Of a stretch of DNA of 64,000 nt, positions 16,507-25,631 are shown in pieces. The stretch's first letter is position 1. Each line of letters starts with the position of its first letter. Both the position numbers and the translations under genes were made by a program. The stretch spans positions 31,128-95,127 of the forward strand of contig QOPD01000003.1 in the NCBI GenBank assembly GCA_003331605.1. Reading direction: 5' to 3'. Under the pieces are notes generated by a model. That model was given only the letters and a program-made list of their open reading frames with translations, had not been told where the DNA came from and made no database searches. Source of the stretch: SAR86 cluster bacterium (GTDB lineage: Bacteria > Pseudomonadota > Gammaproteobacteria > Magnimaribacterales > TMED112).

Positions 16507-19170
16507 ATGAATATATTAAGATTTTTACTGAGCCTTGTTCTTCTGGTTTCCATCAATAGCTATTTAGCAGCACAAGAGGCTGAAGAAGAATCAGTTGAAG
16601 AAGTGGTTGTTACGGGATCTCGTATTGCAACCAGTGAGTTCGAAGGCGCTCAACCTGTTTTGGTGATTGATCAAGAAGATATCCAAAAAACAGGTGAAAT
16701 GTCAATCTCAGATGTTCTGAGAGAGACACCAATAAATACATACGGTTCTTTTTATGAAAGATCCGGTAGCTCTGCTGGTTCTCAGTCTACATTGGCTTTA
16801 AGAGGTTTAGGTAGTTCAAGAACATTAGTTCTTATTGATGGCAAAAGGTTGCCAGGTTCTCCAAAATTAGGTGGTGATTCTGCTAACTTAAATCTTATAC
16901 CTACAGCAGCTATCGAAAGAGTGGAAATTTTAGCTGATGGCGCATCAGCTGTTTATGGTTCTGATGCTATTGGTGGTGTTGTGAATGTTATCACTAAAAA
17001 AGGATTTGATGGTATGAGTTTCTCAGGAACATTATCTTCACCAGAGCAACCTGGTGGTGGTGAAGAAACCTTCTCATTCGTTGGTGGTATGACCAATGAT
17101 AATTCTCAAGTTACATTTACTTATGAGCACCAAGAAAGAGGAATTATCTTTCTAGGTGATAGGCCATATGATGCAGGACGAGCACCTACAGATGGTGATT
17201 ACTCATCATCATTTAACGTTTCCACATATGCTTACAACTACAGATTGCTAGATGACTGGACAGCTCCAGACGGACGTGTATTTAAAGAGGGCACGTACTT
17301 TCCTGATGCATCTTGTGCAGGCGACTCAAGATTTGTTGAAAATGGCGCCACCTATACATGGGGTAACAGCCCAACAGATGGAGTGAAAAATACTGTATGT
17401 CTCTATGATTATACAAAGATTATGGCGCAAAATGCTGGTAAGAAATTTGATGCTTTTACAGTTAATACAAGCACAAATCTAGGGTGGTCTAACTTTTACT
17501 CAAGAATAGTAACATCTAGAAACGAAGCATATGGTAGATATGCTCCTCCAGCAGCTTTTGTAAGCACATTCCCTGCAGGTATTGGAGAAGTAAGAATTCC
17601 AGCTTCCGATGGTTTTGCTGAAACTACAGCCGTGCTTGGAGTGGATGCTCAGCTAAGAAAAAGATTTATCGAAATTGGCCCTCGAGAAAGTTTCTGGACA
17701 GACTGGACAGCAGATGCTGTCGCTGGTTTTAACGGTACATTCAATGGCCTAGACTGGGACGTATCTTTGCAGTACAACAAAACAGATTACGATGATTATG
17801 ATTGTTGCTATCTGCAAACTCCTGAGTTTGTTGCCGTCAGTGCTGGCATCCAAGCAGATGGTATATATAACGGATGGACAAGTCCATTTGATCCAGAAGC
17901 TGTAGCTTACTACACAGCTTCCCCAACTGAGACTGCGACCAGTGACTTCAGAAACCTTTCAATGAGTGTAACTGGAGAACTATTCCCAGGCACACAATTT
18001 GCTGCTGGCTATGAAAGTGCCAATTTCACCTACCAAAACCTTTATGATAAGCAGAGTGAAGCAGGTAACGTTGGTGGTTCATCTGGTAACTCTGACTCTG
18101 GAGCCAGAGACTATACAGCTATATATTTTGAAACTTCTACAAGCCTTCTAGATGGTAGAGGTGAAGTTCAATTGGCTGGAAGACAGGATGATTACTCTGA
18201 TTTTGGTTCAAACTTCTCATATACAGTGAAAGGTTTATTTTCTGTCATGGAAAATCTTACTGTAAGAGCTTCACTAGGAACAGGTTTTAAAGCACCTGGC
18301 CTGGGTTCTATGTTTGGAGCTACATCCTACAGCGCTGAATATCATGTTGATTATTTATACTGTGAAGCTAATGGCATTGCTAGAGCAGATTGCCAAGAAA
18401 ATCAGGTAAATACTTATATCGCTTCAAACCCAAATCTTGGTCCTGAAGAGTCAGAATCAATGAATTTTGGTGTCATTTATGATTTTGAATTATTTGGAAA
18501 TCATTCGGTTGCTCTTGATATTTTTGAGACAACTGTGAGCGGCATTATTACTTCAATAGAGGTTCAAGATATTATAGATGCAACAGTACTAGGAAAAGCA
18601 GATCAATTAAGTAGCCAAGGCGCTTACTGCACAAGAACTGGAAGTGCTACTGGTCCATTGGAAGAATGTTTTATCAACCCAATCAATGGTAATGATATTT
18701 CTGTTGGAGGTTTTGATGTCAAATGGCAAGGAACATTTAACACTCCAGTCGGAGATGTTGATACTGGTCTTGTTTATACACAAATGACAAAAAATGAAGC
18801 AGAAGCTTTCTTTAATGGTCCTGTTGTGGATTACGTTGGACTTCCAAGTTCACCAGAATTCAGATATAAGTTTGATGTTGGCTACAATCTACCAATGCTT
18901 CAAAATCTTAGATTAGGTGTTGAGTATGAATACATTGATAGCTATGCAAATAATACGGATGCTGATTACAACCCAGTAGGTGAAGTTGATTCATGGACAC
19001 AAGTTAACTTAAGAGCAAATTATCAAATGCTTGATAACGTTGGCTTAAGGTTAGTGGTAAGAAACTTAGATAATGCTGATCCAGTATTTTTCACTAATGG
19101 CACATATGATCGATTCTTGCACAATAATTACGGAAGAGTCGTAATCTTTGGGTTCAACGTATCCTACTAA
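16507..19170 (+). CDS. TonB-dependent outer-membrane receptor 1
   Basis: Outer-membrane beta-barrel that imports scarce, bulky nutrients using energy from TonB-ExbBD. The 887 residues begin with a signal peptide (cleavage near SYLAAQ-EA), then the sequence EEVVVTGSRI typical of the receptor N-terminus, a plug domain (RDTP-like block RETPINTYG, LALRGLGSSRTLVLIDGKR, ERVEILADGASAVYGSDAIGGVVNV) and a barrel ending in FGFNVSY. The plug type, with a GSRI start and DGASAVYG, is common among receptors for carbohydrates or peptides rather than siderophores. Start fixed by AGAGG nine bases upstream. It stands alone, with a phased operator array in front and a hairpin terminator behind, so it appears individually regulated. 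Substrate unknown. Confidence 0.93.
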   Translation: MNILRFLLSLVLLVSINSYLAAQEAEEESVEEVVVTGSRIATSEFEGAQPVLVIDQEDIQKTGEMSISDVLRETPINTYGSFYERSGSSAGSQSTLALRGLGSSRTLVLIDGKRLPGSPKLGGDSANLNLIPTAAIERVEILADGASAVYGSDAIGGVVNVITKKGFDGMSFSGTLSSPEQPGGGEETFSFVGGMTNDNSQVTFTYEHQERGIIFLGDRPYDAGRAPTDGDYSSSFNVSTYAYNYRLLDDWTAPDGRVFKEGTYFPDASCAGDSRFVENGATYTWGNSPTDGVKNTVCLYDYTKIMAQNAGKKFDAFTVNTSTNLGWSNFYSRIVTSRNEAYGRYAPPAAFVSTFPAGIGEVRIPASDGFAETTAVLGVDAQLRKRFIEIGPRESFWTDWTADAVAGFNGTFNGLDWDVSLQYNKTDYDDYDCCYLQTPEFVAVSAGIQADGIYNGWTSPFDPEAVAYYTASPTETATSDFRNLSMSVTGELFPGTQFAAGYESANFTYQNLYDKQSEAGNVGGSSGNSDSGARDYTAIYFETSTSLLDGRGEVQLAGRQDDYSDFGSNFSYTVKGLFSVMENLTVRASLGTGFKAPGLGSMFGATSYSAEYHVDYLYCEANGIARADCQENQVNTYIASNPNLGPEESESMNFGVIYDFELFGNHSVALDIFETTVSGIITSIEVQDIIDATVLGKADQLSSQGAYCTRTGSATGPLEECFINPINGNDISVGGFDVKWQGTFNTPVGDVDTGLVYTQMTKNEAEAFFNGPVVDYVGLPSSPEFRYKFDVGYNLPMLQNLRLGVEYEYIDSYANNTDADYNPVGEVDSWTQVNLRANYQMLDNVGLRLVVRNLDNADPVFFTNGTYDRFLHNNYGRVVIFGFNVSY

Positions 19171-19187
19171 GATTGTTGTTATTATTT

Positions 19188-19213
19188 AAGGGAGGCTTTT
19201 GCCTCCCTTTTTT
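19188..19213 (+). terminator. Rho-independent terminator of TonB receptor 1
   Basis: Perfect 9-bp stem AAGGGAGGC/GCCTCCCTT around a TTTT loop, running into six T residues at 19208-19213, 17 bases after the receptor stop codon. It separates the receptor from the convergent gloB. Confidence 0.95.
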
Positions 19214-19214
19214 A

Positions 19215-19946
19215 CTAAAAATTATCTTTTCTAATACGCAGTTCTTTAAAACTTTCTTCAGGTGAAAGATGTTTCAGGTCACTAGGAGTTTTTTGCATAA
19301 GAAATAAGTTAATTTTCTTTTCAATCTCAATAGAAGAGGGCAAAGATATTTCTCCTTTATTTAGCTTTACTTCAACATTTTTTTTGTAGTTGCTTATTTC
19401 CTCATCAGAAATTTGCTGCTCTGCGAAAGCTAAGTTTGCAAGGGTATACTCATGTGTGCAGTAGACTTCAGTATCGTTTGGTAATCGAACAAGCTTTTGC
19501 AAAGAATTAAAAAGTTGCTGATACGTGCCTTCAAACAATCTGCCACAACCTCCTGAAAAAAGAGTATCACCACAAAAAAGCACGTTTTTTTCATGACAAT
19601 GGAAACTTATATGGTCGAGTGTATGACCTGGTGTTTCAATAACATTAAACTCATAGCCCAAAGTAGAAAATTGATCATTCTCTATTAATGCCACATCAAT
19701 TCCTTCAATAGCCAAGTTATCTGGACCATACACATTACCTTGCATGACTTTTTTTAGTTCTTTTACACCACCAGTGTGATCATAGTGGTGGTGTGTTATT
19801 AAAATATCCTCTAGTTCAAGATTCCTGTTTTGTAATACGTTTAATACAGCATTCGCGTCGCCAGGGTCGATAACAGAAATTTTGCCTTCTTTTTCAATAG
19901 ACCAAATATAATTATCTATGAATGCAGGGATGTGAAAAATTTTCAT
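19215..19946 (-). CDS. gloB: Hydroxyacylglutathione hydrolase (glyoxalase II)
   Basis: Hydrolyses S-D-lactoylglutathione to lactate and glutathione, the second step of methylglyoxal removal. Metallo-beta-lactamase fold with the dinuclear metal motif THHHYDH and GHTLDHISF, then FCGDTLFSGGCGR and the C-terminal THEYT. The chosen ATG (at 19946) gives 243 residues starting MKIFHIPAF, the normal family start. The open frame extends 20 codons further upstream, but that part would overlap rnhA on the other strand and does not look like gloB. Only 19 bases separate this start from the divergent rnhA start, the usual gammaproteobacterial neighbour. Confidence 0.93.
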   Translation of the reverse strand: MKIFHIPAFIDNYIWSIEKEGKISVIDPGDANAVLNVLQNRNLELEDILITHHHYDHTGGVKELKKVMQGNVYGPDNLAIEGIDVALIENDQFSTLGYEFNVIETPGHTLDHISFHCHEKNVLFCGDTLFSGGCGRLFEGTYQQLFNSLQKLVRLPNDTEVYCTHEYTLANLAFAEQQISDEEISNYKKNVEVKLNKGEISLPSSIEIEKKINLFLMQKTPSDLKHLSPEESFKELRIRKDNF

Positions 19947-19951
19947 TACTT

Positions 19952-19957
19952 TATAAT
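19952..19957 (+). promoter_or_regulatory. -10 box of rnhA within the 19-base gloB/rnhA gap
   Basis: Perfect TATAAT with eight bases between it and the rnhA ATG, and no Shine-Dalgarno sequence. The gap (19947-19965) is so short that any -35 element must lie inside gloB, and the gloB promoter inside rnhA. Confidence 0.55.
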
Positions 19958-19965
19958 TTACTTCA

Positions 19966-20400
19966 ATGAATATAAAAGTATATACAGATGGTGCCTGTAG
20001 ACGCAATCCTGGTCCAGGAGGTTGGGGCGTTTATATCATTAATGGCAATCAAACAGAGGAACTTTACGCTGGTGACCCTTCTACAACCAACAATAAAATG
20101 GAAATGCAGGCTGCAATCAGCGCCCTAATGCATTTAAAGAACACCAACTCATCTATAGAGCTTTACACAGATTCAAACTATTTAAGACAGGGCATAACAG
20201 AATGGATCTATAATTGGAAAAAAAATAACTGGCGCACTTCATCCAAGAAGCCGGTGGCTAATAGGGAATTATGGATTGAACTGGATAAGCTTAACAGTCA
20301 GATGAACGTAAATTGGAATTGGGTTAAAGGACATGCAGGTGATCCAGGCAATGAAAAAGCGGATGAATTAGCAAACAAAGGAGCAGATAGTGTCAGCTAG
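19966..20400 (+). CDS. rnhA: Ribonuclease HI
   Basis: Cleaves the RNA strand of RNA-DNA hybrids: Okazaki primers, R-loops. The four catalytic acids are visible: Asp in VYTDGACRRNPGPGG, Glu in NNKMEMQAA, Asp in LYTDSNYL and Asp in GNEKADELAN; the catalytic-loop His is in KGHAGDPGNE. The 144 residues are close to E. coli (155). The ATG lies eight bases after a TATAAT box, suggesting a leaderless mRNA. dnaQ starts 11 bases before the end of this gene, so the two are translated together, unlike E. coli, where they are divergent. Confidence 0.96.
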   Translation: MNIKVYTDGACRRNPGPGGWGVYIINGNQTEELYAGDPSTTNNKMEMQAAISALMHLKNTNSSIELYTDSNYLRQGITEWIYNWKKNNWRTSSKKPVANRELWIELDKLNSQMNVNWNWVKGHAGDPGNEKADELANKGADSVS

Positions 20401-21088
20401 GATAGTAACTTTTGATACAGAAACAACAGGACTCGACTACAAGTCTGGTGATAGAGTTATTGAGATTGGATTGGTTGAAATTATTGGCAGAGAAAAAAGT
20501 AAGAAAACTTTTCAGACATACTTAAACCCTGAAGGAAAAGAAATTAGCGAAGGAGCTAAAGCCATTACAAATATTTCCGATAGTGACTTAGTAAATGCAC
20601 CAAAGTTTGCAGAAGTGGTAGATGATTTTATTGATTTCATCAAAGGTGCTGAGGTAGTTATTCATAATGCAGAATTCGATGTTGGCTTCATTAACAATGA
20701 GTTAAAAATCATTGGCCACTCTATCAAAGACATTAGAGATATTTGTACAGTTTTTGATACATTAATTCATGCTAGGAAGGTTTATCCAGGTCAAAAGAAT
20801 TCTCTTGACGCGCTATCAAATAGATTGGATGTAATTGGTTACGATAGACAATTTCATGGCGCATTGCTCGATGCGCAGATATTGGCAGATGTTTACTTAA
20901 ATCTAACTGGTGGACAAGTGAAGCTTGAGTTAAGCTCTGAACATAAAGAAGTTGAGAATAATATATCTACAGATACAGACATAAAATTTAATGTCAAAAA
21001 ATTTACAGCGAAAGGTGAGGATCTATCTAGTCATCAAAAAATATTATTGGCAATGTCAGAAAAGAGTGGGGAGAAAATAAATTGGTAA
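20390..21088 (+). CDS. dnaQ: DNA polymerase III epsilon subunit (3'-5' proofreading exonuclease)
   Basis: DEDDh exonuclease that removes misincorporated bases as part of the replicative polymerase core. Exo I FDTETTGLD (Asp 9, Glu 11), Exo II HNAEFDVGFI and Exo III HGALLDAQILADVYL are all present. After about residue 180 comes a polar tail, corresponding to the alpha-subunit-binding end. 232 residues (E. coli 243). GTG start inside the rnhA coding region. The last 7 bases overlap the TTG start of gltX, making rnhA-dnaQ-gltX one operon. Confidence 0.94.
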   Translation: MSARIVTFDTETTGLDYKSGDRVIEIGLVEIIGREKSKKTFQTYLNPEGKEISEGAKAITNISDSDLVNAPKFAEVVDDFIDFIKGAEVVIHNAEFDVGFINNELKIIGHSIKDIRDICTVFDTLIHARKVYPGQKNSLDALSNRLDVIGYDRQFHGALLDAQILADVYLNLTGGQVKLELSSEHKEVENNISTDTDIKFNVKKFTAKGEDLSSHQKILLAMSEKSGEKINW

Positions 21089-22473
21089 AAACAAGGTTTG
21101 CTCCTAGCCCAACAGGTTATTTGCATATAGGAGGTGTCAGAACAGCTCTCTTTAATTATATTTATGCTAGAAAGTACAAAGGGCAATTTCTTGTCAGAAT
21201 TGAAGATACCGATGCCGAACGCTCGAAAGAGGAATTCGTTACTGCAATACTTGATGGATTGGATTGGCTAAATCTGTCTCCAGATGTAGAACCAATCAAA
21301 CAAAGCACAAGGTATGGCATCTATAAAAAGAATGCCCTTGAACTCCTTAACAATGGTTCAGCTTACAGATGTAATTGTTCACAGGAAAGGCTAGCAAATT
21401 TAAGAGCGGAGCAAGAAAAAAATGGATTAAAGCCAAGCTACGACGGGTTCTGTCGAGATAAGAGTATTGAAGATATTAATTCAGCTATAAGAATTAAATC
21501 TCCCAAAGAAGGGGAAACTATAGTAAATGATGAGGTTTATGGAACAATTCATTTTCCGAACAAAGAGCTTGATGATCTGATTATTCTGAGAAGTGATGGC
21601 TCACCAACCTATCATTTTTGTAATGTCATTGATGATAATGAGCAAGGGGTAACCCATGTGATCCGTGGAGAGGATCATCTACCAAACACACCTAGACAAA
21701 TTCAAATAGTAAATGCACTTGGTTACAAGGGTTTTAGTTATGCCCATTTGCCACTAGTTTTAGGGGAAGATAGAAAGAGACTATCAAAAAGACATGCAGC
21801 AACTGATTTAATGACATACAAACAACAAGGTTATTTGCCAGATGCTCTAAAGAATATGCTGATACGATTGGGCTGGTCCAAAGTTGAGCAAGAAGTTTTT
21901 GCTATATCTGAAATATTAGACAGCTTTAACCTTACAGACATACAAAGGGCCGGAGCAGTATTTGATATTGGTAGGTTAAATTTTATCAATCAAGAACATC
22001 TAGCTTTAAAGAACGACGTTGAATTGTTGCATTTAATTAAACCTTTTGCAGATAAAATTGATTTGGATCTTGATTCCCATCACGACCCTAAAAGGCTCAT
22101 AAGGCTATGCGTGGGAAGTGGTAATAATCTAGAAGAGATTGCACATTTTCTAATACCATTTGTTAGAAACTATGATGAGTATTCAGATGATTGTTATGAA
22201 AAATTTTTAATTGGATCAGAAAAAGTTTTAGATTTTTTTAATACTCAAATTAGCACATTAGATGAATGGAGCGAGACAGCAATCAATGAGGTTATTGATA
22301 GAGCTAAAACAGAGTTAGATTTACCAATGCCAAAAATAGGTATGCCCATGCGTGCTGCATTGCTTGGTAGAACCAAATCCCCACCGCTTGATGCAACCAT
22401 CTACTTATTAAAAAAAGAACAGGTGTTAGAGAGAATTGCTCAGACTCTTAAAAAAATTACTGCTGAATGCTAA
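21082..22473 (+). CDS. gltX: Glutamyl-tRNA synthetase
   Basis: Class I aminoacyl-tRNA synthetase charging tRNA-Glu. HIGH box in APSPTGYLHIGGVRTALFN and the KMSKS-like loop in EDRKRLSKRHAA; a CNCS motif near residue 110 is what remains of the zinc-binding insertion. The 463 residues match bacterial GluRS. The start is a TTG at 21082 (MVKTRFAPSPTG), because no ATG precedes the first conserved strand; translation is probably coupled to dnaQ, which it overlaps by 7 bases. The 3' end overlaps the convergent gamma-glutamyltranspeptidase gene by 17 bases. Confidence 0.95.
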   Translation: MVKTRFAPSPTGYLHIGGVRTALFNYIYARKYKGQFLVRIEDTDAERSKEEFVTAILDGLDWLNLSPDVEPIKQSTRYGIYKKNALELLNNGSAYRCNCSQERLANLRAEQEKNGLKPSYDGFCRDKSIEDINSAIRIKSPKEGETIVNDEVYGTIHFPNKELDDLIILRSDGSPTYHFCNVIDDNEQGVTHVIRGEDHLPNTPRQIQIVNALGYKGFSYAHLPLVLGEDRKRLSKRHAATDLMTYKQQGYLPDALKNMLIRLGWSKVEQEVFAISEILDSFNLTDIQRAGAVFDIGRLNFINQEHLALKNDVELLHLIKPFADKIDLDLDSHHDPKRLIRLCVGSGNNLEEIAHFLIPFVRNYDEYSDDCYEKFLIGSEKVLDFFNTQISTLDEWSETAINEVIDRAKTELDLPMPKIGMPMRAALLGRTKSPPLDATIYLLKKEQVLERIAQTLKKITAEC

Positions 22474-24160
22474 CTTTTGCATTTGGTCTTCTAAGATCAG
22501 CGTAGCCATAGTTTTTTCCATCGATAACGTGAATGCTTTGTGTGCTACCAATGGTGTCAGAGATTTCTATCGTATGGCCATATAAAGTTAAGATTCTTTT
22601 CGTGTCCTCGTTGATTGTTTTTTCAATCAGCAGATTATTATTTTGTGAGTCTTGGTGAATTCTTGGTGTCATGGTTGCCTCACCTATATCCAAATTAAAA
22701 TCCAAAACATTTAAAACAACCTGTAGGTTTATATTTGGGATTTGCGACCCACCTGGAGATCCAGTTATTAATTTAATTTCATTGTTTTTATCAAAGATAA
22801 TTAATGGTGCCATAGTGCTCATAGGTCTTTTGAAAGGCTCTAATTTATTGGCTGGGGAGCTGCTTCTTCGTAAAGAATCATTTCTACCATATTCATGAGC
22901 AAAGTTGTTCATTTGATTGTTGCCCAATATACCTGTACCTTCAATAGTTACTCCTGATCCAAAAGAGTAGCCAAGCGTATAAGTGACTGATACTGCATTT
23001 CCTTCTTCATCAATAATTGAATAATGAGTGGTATCCTTAGATTCAACATATTTCTTATCTAGGTCGTGCGTTCTGGAGGTTAATTTATCTACGTTGGTTG
23101 CACGTTTAAGTTTAATATTTTTACTTTTGAGCTTGGCATATTCTTTCGAGAGTAACTTTTCCATAGGTATTTCATTAAATCTTGGGTCACCAATATATTT
23201 TGATCTACTCTGCTGGCCATATTTCATAGCTTCAGCAAGTAGATGAGTATATTTAGCTGAGTTTGGTTGAAAATTTGTTAAGTCAAAATTTTCAAGTACA
23301 TTCAAGGAAGTTAATATTGCAACACCACCACCACTTGGAGCTCCCATGGTGAATATCTTGTTGTCGCGATATTCTATGGATATAGGCTCAGTAAATTCAA
23401 CTTTATATTGCTCAAGATCAGGTTTTCTTATCAAACCTCCATTAGCAATCATTGCTTGCTCTATCTTTTCTGCAGTTTCACCTTTGTAAAACCCATCTCT
23501 ACCATTCTTTTGAATTAGTTCTAAGGTTCTTATTAAATCTTCATTAAATATTTTTCCTCCTATGACGGCTTTATCATTTAAATATATGTTTTTTGATTCA
23601 TCATCTAGCGTAAGAAACTCAGTATCTTGCATCGCCCAATATAGGTCTTGAGTGATAGGCACACCTGCATTAAGCAAGTCTATCGTAGGCTGAATAAGTT
23701 GAACTAATGGCATGGAGCCATAGGTTTCATGAGCTTTAATTAATCCTGCAACCGTACCTGGGACAGCAATTGCCTTATAACTCCTTCTTGTTTGATTGTA
23801 ATCGTGAGTATTTAACGACTTATCTAAGTATACTTCAGGGCTAGCCAATTCTGGCGCCATAGATCTGAAATCTAGAGCGACTGTGACGTCATTTTTGGCA
23901 TCGTAGATCAACATAAAGCCACCACCACCAATATTACCTGCTCTAGGGAGGGTTGCTGTCAATGAAAAACCAACGGCCACTGCAGCATCAATTGCGTTGC
24001 CTCCTTGTGAAAGTATGTCAGCGCCAATATCAGACGATAGGTAGTTTTGTGAAACTACCATTCCTTTGTCAGATTGAGTTGGGTGGTAGGGGTGTGGATA
24101 ATCTAAATAGCTAGCTGTAAAAACATTAAAAGAAAGAAACAGAACAAGTGCTAACCTCAT
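22457..24160 (-). CDS. ggt: Gamma-glutamyltranspeptidase (periplasmic)
   Basis: N-terminal nucleophile hydrolase that splits gamma-glutamyl bonds, for example in glutathione, or transfers the glutamyl group to amino acids. A signal peptide of about 16 residues directs it to the periplasm. The proenzyme self-cleaves before Thr 377 in KDTTHYS, the new N-terminus of the small subunit. Other family blocks: GGNAIDAAVAVGF, GNIGGGGFMLIY with the glutamate-binding Arg in LDFRSMAPE, and GSPGGSQIPN. Length 567 is usual. It is the third gene of a minus-strand operon after a TonB receptor and a DASS symporter (its ATG shares one base with the preceding TGA), which suggests use of an imported gamma-glutamyl compound. 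Confidence 0.93.
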   Translation of the reverse strand: MRLALVLFLSFNVFTASYLDYPHPYHPTQSDKGMVVSQNYLSSDIGADILSQGGNAIDAAVAVGFSLTATLPRAGNIGGGGFMLIYDAKNDVTVALDFRSMAPELASPEVYLDKSLNTHDYNQTRRSYKAIAVPGTVAGLIKAHETYGSMPLVQLIQPTIDLLNAGVPITQDLYWAMQDTEFLTLDDESKNIYLNDKAVIGGKIFNEDLIRTLELIQKNGRDGFYKGETAEKIEQAMIANGGLIRKPDLEQYKVEFTEPISIEYRDNKIFTMGAPSGGGVAILTSLNVLENFDLTNFQPNSAKYTHLLAEAMKYGQQSRSKYIGDPRFNEIPMEKLLSKEYAKLKSKNIKLKRATNVDKLTSRTHDLDKKYVESKDTTHYSIIDEEGNAVSVTYTLGYSFGSGVTIEGTGILGNNQMNNFAHEYGRNDSLRRSSSPANKLEPFKRPMSTMAPLIIFDKNNEIKLITGSPGGSQIPNINLQVVLNVLDFNLDIGEATMTPRIHQDSQNNNLLIEKTINEDTKRILTLYGHTIEISDTIGSTQSIHVIDGKNYGYADLRRPNAKVSIQQ

Positions 24161-25620
24161 CAGTTAATTATGGCTGGTAAGGCATAGGTTGCAAACAATG
24201 TTACTACAACGATGCCAGCAATATTGATATAAAAACCAGCTTTAATCATATCAGCAATTTTAAATTTTTCAGATCCATAGACTATAGCATTTGGTGGTGT
24301 AGCCACTGGCAGCATAAACGCACAGCTGGCTGCTAATGCTACTGGTATCGCTAGCTGAGCTTTATCAAAACCTAAACCTAAAGCAATGGCGAACATGATT
24401 GGCACAAAAGTTGCTGTTGTGGCTTGGTTGGAGGTGACCTCGGTAAGAAATACGATCAACGTAACAATAATGAATATTAAAAATAAGGGATTGACATCAC
24501 TGAATACTGAAAAAACTGAGCCAATCCAATCTCCCAGACCAGTTGCTTTAATTTGTGCTGCTATTGATAAGCCACCACCAAAGAGAATGAGAATTCCCCA
24601 GGGTAAATTTTTGGTGGCGCTCCATTCAAGCAGACCTGCGCCTTTTGCTGATGGAGTAATGAATAGTGCTAATGCTGCAATGATCGCAATACCATAATCG
24701 GTTAGACCTTCCAGTCCAGGTACCATTATTAATATTTTCCTAAAAATCCATGCGAAAGCTGTGCAGCAGAAAATAATAAATACTCGACGTTCGTCTTCTG
24801 ACACTTTACCAAGTTTGGCATACATATTTTGGAGTTCTTTCTTGGTTTCATTGGTGCCTGATATATTGGTTGGGAAGGCAACATTGGTTAATAACCACCA
24901 GCCTATGAAAAGCATAATGAAAGATATCGGTGTAGCGAGCAGCATCCAATCTAAAAATCCGACTTCAATCCCTTCATCTAGTAGCAAACCAACAACCAGC
25001 ACATTAGGCCCTGTGCCAACTATGGTTGCCATACCACCAATGGTTGCTGCGTAAGCTATCCCAAGCAGTAAGGCCGTTTGAAAATTATTGAACTGGAGTA
25101 TCGACTCTTGATTGGTTGTTGTTTGAACCACAGTGGCCACAGCCAAAGCAATTGGCAAAAGCATAAGTGTGGTTGATGTATTGAAAATCCACATGCTCAG
25201 CAAGCCGCTGACCAACATAAAGCCACCTATTAAGTATTTTGAATCTGTACCCACTAACAGCAGCATCTTTAGAGCCATCCGTTTGTGTAGATTTACCTTC
25301 TCTATCGCTAAAGCAAGGATAAACCCACCTAGAAATAGAAATATATTGGCGTGTGCGTAAGGATTCGCTGCCAATTGAAAGGCATCTTTTGATGGAATAT
25401 CACCAAATACACCCAATAATGGAAAAAGCGCTAAGGGGAGGAGGGCAGTTGCCGGTAAAGGAATTGCTTCGGTTGCCCACCATGTTGCCATTAAGACAAC
25501 TACAGCTGCTACGTAGATTGCCTCTTTACTAAGAGAGTCAGTAGCAGGAAGGAATAGAAAAAATAGGAATAAAAAAAAACCAGCCCAAAAACCTATTGTC
25601 TTTGGACTGGTTTGTATCAT
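24160..25620 (-). CDS. DASS/SLC13-family sodium symporter
   Basis: Inner-membrane Na+-coupled transporter of the divalent anion:Na+ symporter family, importing C4-dicarboxylates, citrate or sulfate-like anions. About 12 hydrophobic segments in 486 residues. The two sodium/substrate hairpins can be seen: FNTSTTLMLLPIA in the first half and TSNQATTATFVPI in the second (SNT-type motifs), with a closing VATPPNAIVYGS. WWATEAIPLPATALLP near residue 50 is the family entrance motif. It lies 11 bases after TonB receptor 2 and overlaps ggt by one base. The context favours a glutamate-like or other carboxylate product released by these partners. No sulfate genes are nearby. Confidence 0.85.
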   Translation of the reverse strand: MIQTSPKTIGFWAGFFLFLFFLFLPATDSLSKEAIYVAAVVVLMATWWATEAIPLPATALLPLALFPLLGVFGDIPSKDAFQLAANPYAHANIFLFLGGFILALAIEKVNLHKRMALKMLLLVGTDSKYLIGGFMLVSGLLSMWIFNTSTTLMLLPIALAVATVVQTTTNQESILQFNNFQTALLLGIAYAATIGGMATIVGTGPNVLVVGLLLDEGIEVGFLDWMLLATPISFIMLFIGWWLLTNVAFPTNISGTNETKKELQNMYAKLGKVSEDERRVFIIFCCTAFAWIFRKILIMVPGLEGLTDYGIAIIAALALFITPSAKGAGLLEWSATKNLPWGILILFGGGLSIAAQIKATGLGDWIGSVFSVFSDVNPLFLIFIIVTLIVFLTEVTSNQATTATFVPIMFAIALGLGFDKAQLAIPVALAASCAFMLPVATPPNAIVYGSEKFKIADMIKAGFYINIAGIVVVTLFATYALPAIIN

Positions 25621-25631
25621 TCTAAGCTAGA

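Noticed and set aside
19947-20006. 20-codon extension of gloB
   Set aside because: Would cross the divergent rnhA start; the normal family start is the ATG at 19946.
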